From contig VTFK01000068.1 of the NCBI GenBank assembly GCA_009617715.1, forward strand, positions 682,001-746,000: a DNA stretch of 64,000 bases, given 5' to 3'. This DNA is from Plectrocnemia conspersa (Eukaryota > Arthropoda > Insecta > Trichoptera > Polycentropodidae). This document shows positions 1 to 12,332 of the stretch, piece by piece. Made by a program: the position numbers and the translations under genes. Positions within the stretch are counted from its first letter, which is position 1. The number at the start of each line of letters is the position of its first letter. The notes below the pieces were generated by a model. It had not been told where the DNA came from and did no database searches. It saw only the letters and a list, made by a program, of their open reading frames with translations.

Positions 1-197
1 CGCGCCAAACCAAAATCGGCTAGCTTGAGTTCGCCGTTGCCGCTGATGAGCAAGTTTTGAGGTTTGACATCCCGGTGGAGGACTCTGCGGCGGTGGCAAT
101 AAGCCAGCCCACGTAGCAATTGAAATAGAAACAATCTGGTATTGTTGGGATTGATTCCACCGGGGTGCCGTTCCATGTATTGTGATAAATCAGTATC
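1..197 (-). CDS. Eip63E: Eip63E/CDK14 kinase, catalytic-loop exon (partial at window edge)
   Basis: This exon encodes part of the C-lobe of a PFTAIRE-type cyclin-dependent kinase, a cyclin-Y-dependent Ser/Thr kinase of the CDK14/Eip63E family. The acceptor CAG lies at 198-200 and the reading frame enters at phase 0, giving 65 complete codons plus two bases at the window edge. Residues begin [14 protein letters not shown]. The catalytic loop HRDVKPQN follows at exon residues 41-48, with the catalytic Asp at about 69-71. The magnesium-binding DFG lies at about 9-17. The sequence then breaks off at the edge, so the activation loop and the rest of the C-lobe are missing here. HRDVKP rather than HRDLKP matches my memory of insect Eip63E. 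The intron to the previous exon is only 73 bp. No frameshift or stop is seen, so the gene looks functional. Confidence 0.96.
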
Positions 198-270
198 CTG
201 AAAATATATAAACAAAGCATGAAATCTAACCTTGTTGATAGATTTTTCAATTTTATACAAGATAACTTAC
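198..270 (-). other. Eip63E intron, 73 bp
   Basis: Short intron on the minus strand. The donor GTAAGT reads from 270-265 and the acceptor TTTTCAG ends at 198. It separates codon GTA (Val) from GAT (Asp) at phase 0, and joins FVFEFV to DTDLSQYM without disturbing the kinase fold. Confidence 0.92.
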
Positions 271-445
271 TACAAATTCAAAAACAAAGGTTAGCGTTTC
301 CCTAGTGTGAACGATGTCGTGCAGTGTGACGATATTCGTATGCTTGAGCTCTTTCAGTAGAGAAGCTTCTCTGATGGCAGTAAAAGGTGCACCTTCTTCT
401 TCTTGTAGCCGTATTTCTTTCAATGCAACTACTTGATTAGTTAAA
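271..445 (-). CDS. Eip63E: Eip63E/CDK14 kinase, PFTAIRE-helix exon
   Basis: Internal exon encoding the N-lobe of the PFTAIRE CDK. The acceptor CAG is at 446-448 and the donor GTAAGT follows 271. The first base completes an Asn codon begun in the upstream exon, and 58 codons follow. VALKEI carries the ATP-binding lysine (about 418-420). The cyclin-binding helix reads PFTAIRE (about 367-387), the diagnostic motif of this subfamily. [19 protein letters not shown] and the hinge FVFEFV follow, with the CDK-type gatekeeper Phe near 280-282. PFTAIRE sets it apart from CDK1/2 (PSTAIRE) and from PCTAIRE kinases. The frame is open, with no deviation suggesting a pseudogene. The upstream intron is about 4.6 kb. 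Confidence 0.97.
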
Positions 446-3400
446 CTGAAATAAACAATAAAAACAGTCAATAAAGATTCATTAAAAAGACTTTTACAAT
501 AAGATCGTAAATTATATTGTTAAAGCACTAGTCTAATTCATATTCATTTCGTAAAAATCTGAGAAAGTATTCTACAATTAAAGAGAATATATTAATATAT
601 ACGTAATCAATATCAGTATATTGCTACATAGTAAGTCTTAAATGTAATACATCATTCGATCCATTCAAATAAAATTTTAGTTACTCTTCAAGTGCCTGAA
701 TGAAACATCTCCATCCCAATTTTTTATTTTATTGGACATCATCCATTTTAAAATAAAAATATAGCCTCTACTTGGAACAAATTTTCATAAATCAGGAAAG
801 AAACAGGATAGCATTAGCACATCTGTTTTTAGATAAAGGATAATAAATAATAACAAGGGACGGATCATTCCGACCGTTTCGTATGTTTGTTGTCGTAGAA
901 GCATATTTTCACAATAACTTTAAGGTTGTAAGACGAGACAAGAATAGTAAAAAGCGATAGTAAGATTCGGAGTAATTTAGTTGAGTAAACGTGCATATGC
1001 AAAGAGAGATGTGGATTAAGAAGACCCGCTTAGACGCATTGGCTCTACTCGCAGAAACAAGACCTAATCTAATTAAATTAGTCAAACGTTTGAGAGAGAA
1101 TCGTCGAGTGGCTCTGTTTGTATGGTAAAAGATCAGATTTTCTCGTAATCTAATTAAAAGTTGTACAGACTAGAAGACTACTACCCAAGCTAGAAAAGAG
1201 TCAATATTTATGATTGTAATAATCTAGACACAATTCCTTCCACGTATATTTCATAAGTAAAAAGCGGCATTATTGATGATCACAATTATACAAACCCCAA
1301 CAAAACGGCTGGATAAATTCCAGAGCTTCTGCCAAACGCCACATTCAATTGCCCAATATTCAATTAGTTTTATGGCAACTCGAGAGCTGCTTACATAAAG
1401 GGGGTGCTAATGTTAGCGGTGCATCCGAGCAGTGGCTAAGGTTAAGCAGGCGGCAGGGGTTGCGCAGTCGTAAATAAGGGCGGAAATCACGGAAAAGCTC
1501 AAACATCCCGCATTAACACCCCCCCCTCTCCTCTACACCGTTCCGGAAGATTAGGAAGAGCGGGAGAGGTTTTAATCAGCGTAAAGCATTATCGATATTG
1601 ATAACGGCGGGCGCTGCTTTAAAATTTACCAAAGGATAATTGAAGCGTTACTGTAAATTATTATATTAACACTGAACCGCAAGGGGTAGACAACAATGCG
1701 GTTTTTAACTAAAGCATAAGTTGATATAATAAAACTTTGATCGATATTTGTAAAATATATCATAATTAATTAATATAATATATGATAGTGAAAATTCCGT
1801 TAAAAATTAATTAAAAATAGGTCAGTAAAGATTTTATATAATAACTTGAATAGTGCAATGCTAAAAGTTATTTTGCTTTAATCCCGTGTGAGCGAACGAA
1901 CATTGCTCCTACGATCGGGAACGGTACATATGTATTTAATTTACTGTATTTGTATTGTTTTATTCATATTAAATTTATTTATTAAAACACTAGGCGCTTA
2001 TTTTACTTACGGCTTTTTCAAGTCACAACTGTTGCCGCTACTGTTGATGCAAAAACTTTTTTACTAGTTTAATAAAATGTTGGCGGTTTACCAATCGCGA
2101 TTATTAAAATAAATAATTTTCGCTTTTGATTTGAGTATTTGCATTTTTTTTTCAAGGACGAGTCTCGATTTATACGCCAGTAACAAAAAGATGTTTTCGA
2201 TATTTCATACAGAAAAATACCTTTCAACTTCATTATGCAATGAAAAATTATACAATTTTTTATTAAACTGATAAAATACTGCAGATTTTTTAAAAGCTAA
2301 AATCCAAATATTCATTATTTTCTACTATTTGAATATCGAATACTAAACAATAAAACATTCGAATATATTTATAGTTATGAAGAAGCAAAAAATACAGTTT
2401 GACCTATAAGGCAACAAATTAAATAGTCAACCAATTAAACGGTTAGAATAAAAATATAAGAAGATCAGAATTAAAATATAGAACGAACTTGTAAGGTAAA
2501 AAAAATATATTATAAATATAAAGTATTTATTTTAGAAATATATTATAAATTTATAAAATAATAAATGTACACTCGGTGTACATCACAGTAAAGGAAAAGA
2601 TTAAATGTTTTAATATACAACTCAGCGTTATCATCGATAATTTAGGTATTACGAAATACTTTAAAAGTATAATATTTTAATAAAAGCCTGATAATAGAAA
2701 TCAAGAAATTTATAATTTCAGAATTTAAAGCAAGATACTGAAGTGTAACAAATTCTTAACCAAGACTTCAATATAAAAAAAAAAATAAAAACGAAATTAC
2801 CTATAATCGTAAGGTAGAAATTAGTTGCACAAGTCATAAAACTATAGATTTGCGTCTATTAGTTTTATGACACAAACGAGTTTTGTCGGCGTGACAAACA
2901 AAAATCAATTATTCATGTCCACGTGATATCCATTAACGGTATATTTTAATAGTTCCGAAGCAATTTGAACAAAAAAACGTATTTTCAGGGTATAACTACG
3001 TTTCTTAATAACCACAATTGTAAATCTACTGTTACGTCATTACACACGATCTGTATTAAACTATAATAAAGATTCTGGTTCCGCTCCGAATTATCTACAT
3101 TAATCAAAGGATTAAGGACTGAAAAGAACACTGAACTTCCCTAGATTCCTCGACAATATATAAGCCAGAAAACACTTTACGGAAATTTTTTATTCAATAT
3201 CTTGCGGAGCTACGCCGAATCGACCAAGACAACCCTCAGAAGCCCGACAAAGGTAACAAAAATTTCACTTCGACTGATCTGGTCCCGTCAAGCAGTTGGA
3301 ATTCAACGCAATCTTCGTTTTTAAACTATAATATTTCAACTCTCGCGAGAATAAAATCTAGAAATCGAAAAGATTCTTACTACTGTATGCATCTACTTTT

Positions 3401-5056
3401 TAAATAAAACCTCTCTTAATGTAAAATCGATTATTATCACCCCTGCTCCCAGTTACTTTAACTCTGAAAGCTATTTTTAGACGTCCACGAAAGTTCGATC
3501 GGGCAAAAAAGTTGGTGAGCACTGTTACGACACTACGCGCGGGAATCCGGGCAATCCCACCTCCGTATTTATATAACCCTTCGGTTCGCGATCCCGGGAC
3601 GTATCGTCTCTTCCCCTTCCTTGCCCAGGCTTCGCGCGAAACCGAGAGGAACGGGGTTAATTTCGCCTCTGAACGTTTAATAACAAAACCGCTTATGGCC
3701 GTTTCGATCTGATTTCGGAATAGCACTATTAACTGGAAGTGAGCTGAACGAGACCATAAAGTGGCGAACTAAGCCGCGGCTCGCAGTTAAGTTCAAACAA
3801 GAAAGGTCTATGCATATTTATATAAAGAGCTCCACTCGAAATAGCAATAGCGAAGGGGGTGTGATTTTGTTTATCTTTTGGTCGTTTTCCCTAATCTCAT
3901 ATTGAATTTATGAGACCGTCGGAAAAGTCTTTGCGTACTTTCTGGAATTGTTCCGGAACTCGGTTATGGCGATTAAGGAAATGGAACATGATCGAGAGAT
4001 AACTGACTTAGTAACCGCGGTGCAAACGGTTTTTAATGATTATGCGATTCAACTCCTATACAGTAATTCCAACTTTCGTTATGGACCATTAAAATTTCTT
4101 AAAGCCGATCAAATCTGCTGATTTATTGATGTTACTAAGTTAAGATACCAAGGACGAAAATAAATGAAACGATAATTAACTTAAGTAAAATTACGTAAGC
4201 AAAGTGAATGTACAATAATAAAAATTGGAATCAATATGAAAATGATTATTAACTAAAATATTTAGATAGTAATTCCAACTTTCAACAAGATCGATCAAAT
4301 AAAACCTGTTAACTTATTAATGTCATATAAGTTAAGCTACCAAGGGCATAGCTCAGTAATACATATATAATTACATGACTGATATGAATCAATAAGTTTT
4401 ATTTTAAATAGTTACTATAAAGCCACTCCTTTTTCAGGTTTATATTAAATTATAATTAAACTTTATTTTAATTTGCGCTATAAACTTTGAGGCATTTAGT
4501 CCAAGTCATATAAAGCTGAAAACTATTGCAGAATGCTCATGTATTTTAATTCTATATTCAGTTGAAAAATAGATGGAATTTAATTTAAAGAATTTTATAT
4601 ATGGATTAGTTTTGTTATCAAGATACAAAACTAGCAATATCCTATATATATATATAATATACATATTAAAATCTCTACTTATATGTATATAGATCAACGT
4701 ATTATTATCACGTTTATGCTAACTCAGTTGGAAATATTTTGCGTGGAGGCCAACATTGTACCGCTATTATTAAAATCAAATTGAGCTTGGGTTACAGCCA
4801 TAATGAAAAATAAATATAGGATTGTATCATAACCATAAGCCCAAAATCTGAATACATTTCTCGAAGTACTGTATTTAAGAGTGAAGTATGTATTATATGT
4901 TATAAATTTAAACTTATATTAAAATATATGTAGACTTGATTCTGAGAGATCTCAAAACAAACCAAAGTTTCTCGAGAATCAACGCTGTTCCAGCTCGAGG
5001 GCGTTTCCTCACATATAAATTTAACACGGTAATAAGTAATGTATATAAATACTCAC
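446..5056 (-). other. Eip63E intron, 4.6 kb, no gene seen
   Basis: Intron between the PFTAIRE exon and the glycine-loop exon. It is mostly AT-rich unique sequence. GC-richer blocks stand out at about 1380-1620 and 3500-3860. I saw no transposase, RNA gene or coding exon in it. Short open frames at 3400-3726 and 3512-3712 overlap on opposite strands in a GC-richer patch and resemble no family I know. Confidence 0.85.
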
Positions 5057-5148
5057 TTGCTATATCCTTTGAAGACGGTCGCGTAGGAACCCTCTCCGAG
5101 TTGTCCTAATTTGACGTAAGCCTCCGACTTGCCGAACGGTGAGTCTCC
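5057..5148 (-). CDS. Eip63E: Eip63E/CDK14 kinase, glycine-rich-loop exon
   Basis: Internal exon that opens the kinase domain. The acceptor CAG is at 5149-5151 and the donor GTGAGT at 5056-5051. It enters at phase 0 and leaves after two bases (AA), which pair with the T at 445 to give Asn. The 30 full codons start GDSPFGKSEAYVKL, then GQLGEGSYATVFKGYS. The ATP-binding glycine loop is at about 5074-5097. The Tyr of the loop (GEGSYATV) is the position that inhibitory kinases phosphorylate in other CDKs. GDSPFGKSEAY matches my memory of Drosophila Eip63E and joins directly to the KRFSAFG end of the exon at 29486-29673. The two neighbouring introns are 4.6 kb and 24.3 kb. Confidence 0.96.
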
Positions 5149-5694
5149 CTGCGGAAAAACAGATCGGAATACAGAAAGTGATAAATGGGAAACTCAAATA
5201 CAAACCGCTCGTTTGACATAAAATAAATGACTTTTATATTCTATAACGTAGTGACTTTCATAACATAACAACATGAGCATGATATTATACGCTGCATAAT
5301 TTTTTTCATATATCATGTTAAACAATTATTCTAAAATGTATGTATATGAACAACACAACGATACAGTTACAAAAAAAAAATTAAAATGGAAACAATACAT
5401 CTTTTTTATCATTGATAAGTTAATAGGTTGCCTTTTATTTTTTGGCTCATATAGGATGTTTTTATCTGTTGTGACGTTATTGTATACGACGTGCGATATG
5501 TACATAATAATATTATATCTCAAGTACAGTACAAATAAAAAAAAAGCCTTGACAGCATAATATTTCGCCACTAGTTTAACTCATCAGGACACTTCCGTAG
5601 CTAGATGATTCCAAAAACTACTATTATCTCTTGTTACCAGTGGTCCCAACTTTGGAAAAAATCATAGCAAGAATATATTTATAAAAAAAGTAAA
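5149..5694. other. Start of 24-kb intron, AT-rich, no feature
   Basis: First part of the long Eip63E intron (5149-29485). It is AT-rich. Two overlapping open frames of 81 codons on opposite strands (5315-5571) are lysine/tyrosine/isoleucine-rich and look like chance frames in AT-rich DNA. Nothing else is seen. Confidence 0.7.
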
Positions 5695-7915
5695 AACCGA
5701 CCTCAATTAATGAATCTGAACTAAACTACAGTTTTTTGAGATGTTCATTTAGCCCTTTTTTTATACATATTATACAAGAAATAAAAGGGGAAGAACATTG
5801 CCTTCAAAATGCACCCACTTTCTATGTAGTAATTTAACAATAAACATTATTATTCAATGGGACAGATTGTAGTTTTTTGACGCGGCTCCGTTTGTGTTAA
5901 AATTTGTTTGCAAATTAGTGTTGACTTTATTGTATTTTGAACGTTTAAAAAATATTAAACATGAGAGGAAATAATCTACGAATGTAAATTAGTAGCAGTA
6001 AATTTAGGCATTCGATCTGAATTTTCAGATCGAAAGGAAGAAACAGAGAAATAACGTAAAATCAAAAACAGCACCAGCTGAATTATATAAATTTAATGTT
6101 TTATAGATTGTATTATCGGTAATTTGACAACTGGATTTAATGTAATAAAAGAAATAAATAATACATTTCACGGTTATTCCTAAAAGAAAATCTAGAAAAA
6201 CAGTCTCGAATCTATACCAAAAATATTTTTTAAAATATGTCATATCGGAATACATTTTCACTAGTAGATATATATGTTTAGTGTTTACCTATGAAAATAT
6301 AAATTATCTGGCAGGTACTAATAAAATTATATGATTTCAGCTTTCTATATGTAGTAATATATATACAGGCGGCCCTCGACTTTCACACATAATTGATTCC
6401 TGAAAATGTGTGCGAATGTTGAATGTACGAAAGTCGAGGGAAGTAAAAGAAATTGAAATTGTGTGTATTTTAAAATATTTATTTATCAAGTAAATATAAG
6501 ATGTTTAAGAGGCGTTTAAGTGGGGTTTGTGGGTGTTTCCTTTGAAAAGTTATCAAGAGTTAACTGTTTTCCACTATTCTTTTTCTTTTCTTCATATAGT
6601 ATTTTATAACATGCTGTTTTTATTGATCGCCCCACGCACTGAGATATGCGTTCTCCATTGGGATCACAATCTTCCATAATATTTAAAAATTTGTCAAGGT
6701 GCGTGAATGTTTCATTCATATTTTTCATTGTTTAAGAGTTTTCCAAAATAAACCTGTCTCATCTTTATTAAATATTTGGCTAGAGGAATATTCTACATCT
6801 TCAATAATTTTGGATAATTAGGAAATCAATTCTTTTGCAGCATCTTTATCCGCATCAGCCGATTCTTCAGTAAATTTAATATTATGAAAAGAATACCTCA
6901 TTTTAAATTTGTAAAACCAACCGTTACTTGCTTGAAAACCCGTGTTAAAATATTTTTTTAATCTATCCTTCCAATCTTTGTGCAAACTAAGAGCTTTTGC
7001 TTAAATAATTGAAATACTCAGAGGGACATCTTTTTGATGTTGGTCATCGATCTACGATGACAAAGATTTTCCATTTCATCCATGTTTTTTTTTTGCTGTG
7101 TTTTTTTAGAAACATATCATTAAAGATTGTGGAAATATATCTTTATTTTCCACAATTTTGAACGTATTCTTTAATTATATTTTTATTTTGCAAAATTGAA
7201 CATATCGTAAACCTGTTTGTATCATACGAACGTCCGATTGAAGCAAAAAATTCACCTTAGTTTTTTTTTTTTTTAAATTTTAAAAACTTGTTTTTTTTTA
7301 AATGTGCGAAATAGCGAATTGTGCGAAAGTCGTACATATTTATTATTTATTTACCTCCGACGTATAAATGTTTGTATTTTTTGGTATGTCTAAATACATT
7401 TTGACCAGTAGTTATATATTTATACTAGCGAAAATATAATTCAACTGATAGGCGCTAATATGCTACTCTAAAATTTTGTATTAATTACAGTAAAATAAAT
7501 AAATAATACATTCAGTTATGCTGCTCTAAAATGTATATGAAACTCAATTTGACAGTTGCGAAACGTCCATTTGCTGTTCAAACCCAAACCTAACCAAATG
7601 AAAGTTCTATAACTAAGTTTTAGAACTTTTATTAGGTCAAGTCCAAAAGACAAACTTATCCAACTCATGGTCTCAGGGGAAAATAAGCTGAAGAATAAGT
7701 ACAGACAGATATCGCATCTTACATATTGCTCCATAGTTTGTCTGCATTTCGATATTACACTATGTTTTATAAATATGAGCTATCCTTACCGATATTACTA
7801 TGAACTTATAATATAAGAGGGCTGATTAAAGTATATTCAAATCGAATTTTGGACAATAGGAGAGCGCAAAAACAATTATCACTTCTCAGAAGGCAAAAAT
7901 TCACGTCAAAAGCAA
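5695..7915 (+). repeat. Unclassified 1.2-kb repeat, copy A1 (split by a Tigger insertion)
   Basis: Interspersed repeat recognised because it recurs, inverted, at 12333-13530. Examples of matches to the reverse complement there are GACCTCAA..GAATCTGAACTAAACT at the left end, CAGATCGAA with a ~250-bp flank in the middle, and CAATAGGAGAGCGCAAAAA at the right end. Without the nested insertion 6366-7334 it is about 1.25 kb, close to the length of the other copy. Shorter relatives lie at 27300-27460 and 48370-48880. I see no transposase, LTR or tail, so the class is unknown. Confidence 0.8.
6366..7334 (-). mobile_element. Tigger/pogo-like element, internally deleted, nested in repeat A1
   Basis: A degenerate Tigger-type (pogo superfamily) DNA transposon on the minus strand. 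One frame with two stops reads DDQHQKDVPLSISII, ALSLHKDWKDRLKKYF and GWFYKFKMRYSFHNIKF. These match the CENP-B-type DNA-binding region of Tigger transposases. IFNKDETGLFWKTL follows, the first catalytic Asp of the DDE domain. The catalytic core is then missing, and a C-terminal piece at 6516-6728 (DKFLNIMEDCDPNG...KQLTLDNFSK) follows. The ends are degenerate TIRs sharing CGACTTTC(A/G)CACA. The left end holds a perfect 12-bp hairpin (6373-6384 with 6429-6440). The insertion follows TATA and is absent from the equivalent place in the copy at 12333-13530. It cannot encode a working transposase. Confidence 0.78.
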
Positions 7916-10003
7916 AAAAACTGCGACGGCGGGAACGTATCAATACCAATTCAAGCCAAAATTCTATTCGAATTAGTATTGATACATGCCTTGCCAAAAT
8001 TCGCCGAACAGACCATAAGTAAGTTTTTTGATTCACGCCGTGCCCGCGATAGGAATTATTTTCCTAAACGCGCCGTTATTACGCAAAATGCGGGATTTTA
8101 TGTAATGCCACCCCACTCGAAACCACGCGCACTTTGCCCTAATAAATTGCACGGGAAATACGGAGCGGGATGTAAAAATAAATTTACGACATTTTAGACG
8201 CACCCCCCGCGCTCACGTGGAAGAAATAGCGAAAGCGTAAAATCTGTGTTCGATGCGAAAGTTGGCCGAATACGCACGTATATAAAATATGCATGCGAAA
8301 GAAATAAAAAGAAAAAAAGTTTTTTATACATACTGTATGAGACACGGCCGTGGAAATATGGACATTATAAAGCTTCGATCCGAAGATCGTCTCAAAGCAG
8401 AACGAGGTGGGTAAAAGTATGATTGGTAACTAGCATTTTTCTTGACGGTATTTAGCGATTACCGAAAGACTCGTGTCAGATACCATTATGGAACGAATCC
8501 CATTCGTTAAAGTTGCAACGGCGGCAGTCGCGCCTTTCTTTTTTTCATTTGGTGGTTTGTGGAATGAAGCATAGGATTTATAATGATAACTTCATTATAC
8601 AGTATCAGTCTTTGCGTTTTTTAAAGGTGCGGTTATATGAGATAAGAATTGAAACGTGTAATACTTTTACTAAATTATATATTCTCCATATTTTTAATCA
8701 ATTGTTAATCTCGGACTTGCTTTGATGGCAGCCCTAATATCCTCACTAACAACCCCTTTCAATAAAATGGAGCATTTTGATATCCTTGCTGAGATTAGTT
8801 TTTAATTTTCGATCTAAAAATATGATTTGCAATTCAAATTTTAGTACTGAAAACTGCAAATCAATGCTAACTAATTACAGATTTACAGATTCAGTACACC
8901 CTATTATATACGAACCCTATCCGATAATAAACAACCGTTCAAATCTATTGAAAATGTAATCAAATTGAATCGAACGGGTGCCCGCGGCTCTGCACTGAGC
9001 ACCCTTGTCCAAGCCACTACTCACTACACTACCCCAATTATCGACAACCATTTATCAATTATACTCTGAAACTTGTAGTGAGCTGCAACGTGAATCTCAA
9101 TTAACAATAATTAAATGTTACTTTTAATTTTTCCCCAAGCCATTGTCTGTGTTGGTAAAAGTTAAAACATACACAGTTACGTTCAACGCTAGATTCCATT
9201 CGTTACCAAAGTGAATACCTGGAATACTATTACATAATGAGGTCGTTTGTCGACTTGATTTATAAGGGACGTTAAATTTTAACTCAAAGTACTTACATAC
9301 CAAGACATAGTTCTAAGAAAAGACACATCGAGATCGATTCTTCTCATCGATCCATTAGAAAGAGTAGCTTATCGTACGTAGTGCTAGTTTATAGCTCACG
9401 ACTTTCGAGTATCAGGAATGCGGAAACAGCGACAACAATACCGAGTAATTCGAACTAGAACGACAACGGCTTCTTCTTTAGATACAGCTTCATACATATG
9501 GAGAGACACGAAAAACGCTTAAGAGCCGAACGTCACAGAATGCCACTTAAGATATTTACGTTTTTATCTATGCAGCTAGCTGGTGAATTACGTGCAATTG
9601 AATTGATAGAATAATATGCGATTCATTGAATTATCTGCATATGCAACAGCCAATTAAGAAAATGGGGAAATCGTGATTGAGAGATAATCGTGTAGGTACG
9701 TGTACAACAATCATGATTAGAGCATGTTTCAATCGTATGGTCTATCTAATACAGAAAAATATTTGATCTTAAACTATTCAAAATACAGTTGAACATACAG
9801 GAAGTAAGTGAAAATATTTTTATAATACTCTGCCGATTTAAGAACGAATAGCGCGCCTATATGTCGATCTGGTTTATTTGGAGGTTATCTCACCACACGC
9901 GCCTTATTCGCGTCATTGTTTAACTCTGTTTACGGTACATCCCTTAGTGAAAGCGTAACTTTAAATTATTTGTATTTTATTTTTATTTTTTCGATTAAAT
10001 TAA
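7916..10003. other. Unique intron DNA, no gene seen
   Basis: About 2.1 kb of intron with no recognisable element. A GC-richer unique block lies at about 8035-8300, and a short GC-rich stretch around 8975-9010. The rest is AT-rich. The open frame at 8513-8725 and neighbouring ones have no recognisable motif. Confidence 0.7.
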
Positions 10004-10047
10004 GACCATCGTGGCCTAACAGGTTACCCCAATGCGCCACGATGGTC
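10004..10047 (-). repeat. Hairpin at the 3' end of the non-LTR element
   Basis: Perfect 12-bp inverted repeat, GACCATCGTGGC at 10004-10015 with GCCACGATGGTC at 10036-10047, separated by a 20-nt loop. It sits just downstream of the minus-strand reverse-transcriptase remnant, so it would be in that element's 3' UTR. The loop-side sequence GTGGCGCATTGGGGTAACC also resembles a tRNA A box, so a small SINE end is an alternative. Confidence 0.6.
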
Positions 10048-10064
10048 GAAAGCAAATTATAAAT

Positions 10065-11290
10065 TTATAAAACATAAAAAAACGTATATATATAAATAAA
10101 TATAACAATACTTAAACATAACAAAAAAAAATATAAAATATTAAAATTAAAAGATATAAACCGGATCAGATCCTCGTAGCTAACATTAAATAAATCAATT
10201 TTCAATGCCAGCGTATTAAGGAGCCGTATGGCCACAGCTATAGGCGAGTCGGCAAGTGCGGATGTCCTAGCCCTAACTGCCATCAAAAGAGGTCTCGATC
10301 GTGATTCTCGAAAATGTTCCGGAACCCAAAACTGAAATTCCTCGAGAATAGCTGGATTGTCGACAGCACCTTTTAGTAGTTTGAAAAAATGCTTAGCGAC
10401 ATACCGCTTTCTGCGAGAACTCAGCGAATCATATCCCAACGCTCCTAAAAGAAAGGCGCTGGGATATAAGAACGGATAATAACCAAATGTCCTTTTGTAA
10501 AGGTATCTTAAATACCTTTTTTGAATTTTTTCTACTAAAAGGGAATATTTGGCTATTCGGGGATTCAAATTATAGATCCCGATTCAAGAATGCTACGAAC
10601 TAAGGTGTCATAAAAATAACTGACGGATCGTCAAAGTGAAAGGCATTCCTCATAACAAAGCCGAGCATCTTGGAAAATCACAGACGTCGTGTATGTGTAG
10701 AAGAACCTCCATTTGCTCTCGAAAGTGATTCCGATATCTTTAATGGAAGTTTCTCTAGTCAAAATGTTACCACCGAGAAAGCTGATGGCGAACGGGATCG
10801 AGAAAATGACACAGTATGGCACTTTCCGACACTTTAACGGAAGCCCATTTAGCTAAATCACTTTGAGAAGGAGTCCGCAACAGATCGAATGCATTTATAG
10901 AATTTTAAATCATCTGCGTACAGAAGAAAACTTGAATTTTTTAATTGCTGTATTTATGTCATTAATAAATAACACAAAAGCAGAGGTCCCAGATTGGATC
11001 CTTGAGGAGCCCCCCGAAGGTAAAATATTCTTTGACAAACCATAGGTTCAAATTGTCTACGATTTGCTTAAATAACTCGAAAATAACCGAGTTAAATTAT
11101 CTGAGCAACCGAGGTTCGACAATTTTTTTAATAATAACGTATGACAAACTTTGTCAAAGGCTTTCTCAAAATCTGTATACACGACGTCTACTTGAATTCC
11201 GGCATCGAGAGAAGTTGTCGCCGTCATATAAATATGGTCATTAGTGGGAGAAGTAAAGTGGACGTACAGCAATACGCGTTTGTCTCAAAG
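10065..11290 (-). mobile_element. Non-LTR retrotransposon fragment (reverse transcriptase and C-terminal region), broken
   Basis: Degenerate ORF2 of a LINE-like retrotransposon on the minus strand. The first recognisable part reads GIQVDVVYTDFEKAFDKV (about 11150-11190), the catalytic palm motif with two Asp. Next comes GAPQGSNLGPLL (about 10985-11015), the PQG motif. LLYADDLKFYKC follows, with YADD at 10909-10920, the catalytic Asp pair. SIKDIGITFESKW (10631-10822) and a long C-terminal part (10170-10568; KRYLRYLYKRTFGYYPFLYPSAFLLGALGYDSL) complete it. The parts lie in different frames with stops, so it is dead. The 5' end, endonuclease and any ORF1 are absent. A jockey-like clade is plausible from the C-terminus, but not certain. 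Confidence 0.85.
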
Positions 11291-12332
11291 CTTATGAAAA
11301 CATTTGATAATCGATGGCTTTAGAAAGTCTGAGAGGTTATTGTGCAAAATTTTAGGTGTTTCTTTGTAGAACCCCTACAATCATATAACAAATATATGGT
11401 CGTTGTATACTCAGAGATCTTCATAAACTAACAAACCTCACAAATTTTCAAGACTCCACGTGATCGATCCCGATATAAAATATCACCGTCACGTGTATAT
11501 GCTGGTGAGGTGGATAAGCCTAAGGGCAAACAGGCGAAACTTTCATTTCGCGAAAATCGGTCGCCCCATGGGGCGATCAATCGTTCCACATACGTGACAA
11601 CATAAAGACGACATAATCTCGGACGAAATTGCAATATCGGACGCACATAAATAATCTGAACAACATAACGGAGGCGCGACCGTAAGTTGGGCACTGGGCA
11701 TCGCCCGTTCATTAAGAGCTTAACGTGACGAAAACATGTAAATTTTAAAAAGTTTTAGGCGCCCGTGTTTTTTTTATATCTTGCTAGTAAAAAGCCCTAA
11801 TATATATGCAAATTGGCATTATCAAAGGACCATACATTACGATGATGAAAAAAATGTAATAAGGATTTCAATATGTATGGAAGGATGTATACAGTAAAAT
11901 TTGATAAGGAACAAGGGTACGTATAAAGCAATCTATTTTCTATATACATATATCCTATAATTGAATATTGAAAAAGAGGAAATATAATAACGAAAATACA
12001 TCTGGGAGAAACTTCTAGAAAATATGTCGGAAACAAATATATACTTTGTACGTAAAGATACTCGTATACCTTTCGCATTTTCGCCTCTTTAGACTTTAGT
12101 CGACAGGAGAAGGATTTTTTGCTATGAGACATATATAAGATATATGTAATATATAATATTCACTATAAATCTAAAAGTTTGTTGCTCTGTTTGACAGTCT
12201 CGCTATAAATTTACGAATAAAGGAATTTATATAGGTTAACACAACTTTTGATATAAAAGTGCCTAAAAGAATTGCTTTAAATATTACTAATACTTGCGCC
12301 AATCAATGCAAAGGTCGACAAAATTAATTTTT
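11291..12332. other. Intron DNA, unassigned
   Basis: No element identified. A GC-richer unique block at about 11440-11720 leaves a 94-codon minus-strand frame (11428-11712) with no family motif. It may be chance, or part of the adjoining retrotransposon's lost 5' region. The rest is AT-rich. Confidence 0.55.

Noticed and set aside
5315..5571. Two overlapping 81-codon frames on opposite strands
   Set aside because: Composition is lysine, tyrosine, isoleucine and asparagine as in AT-rich chance frames. No motif, no splice or start context.
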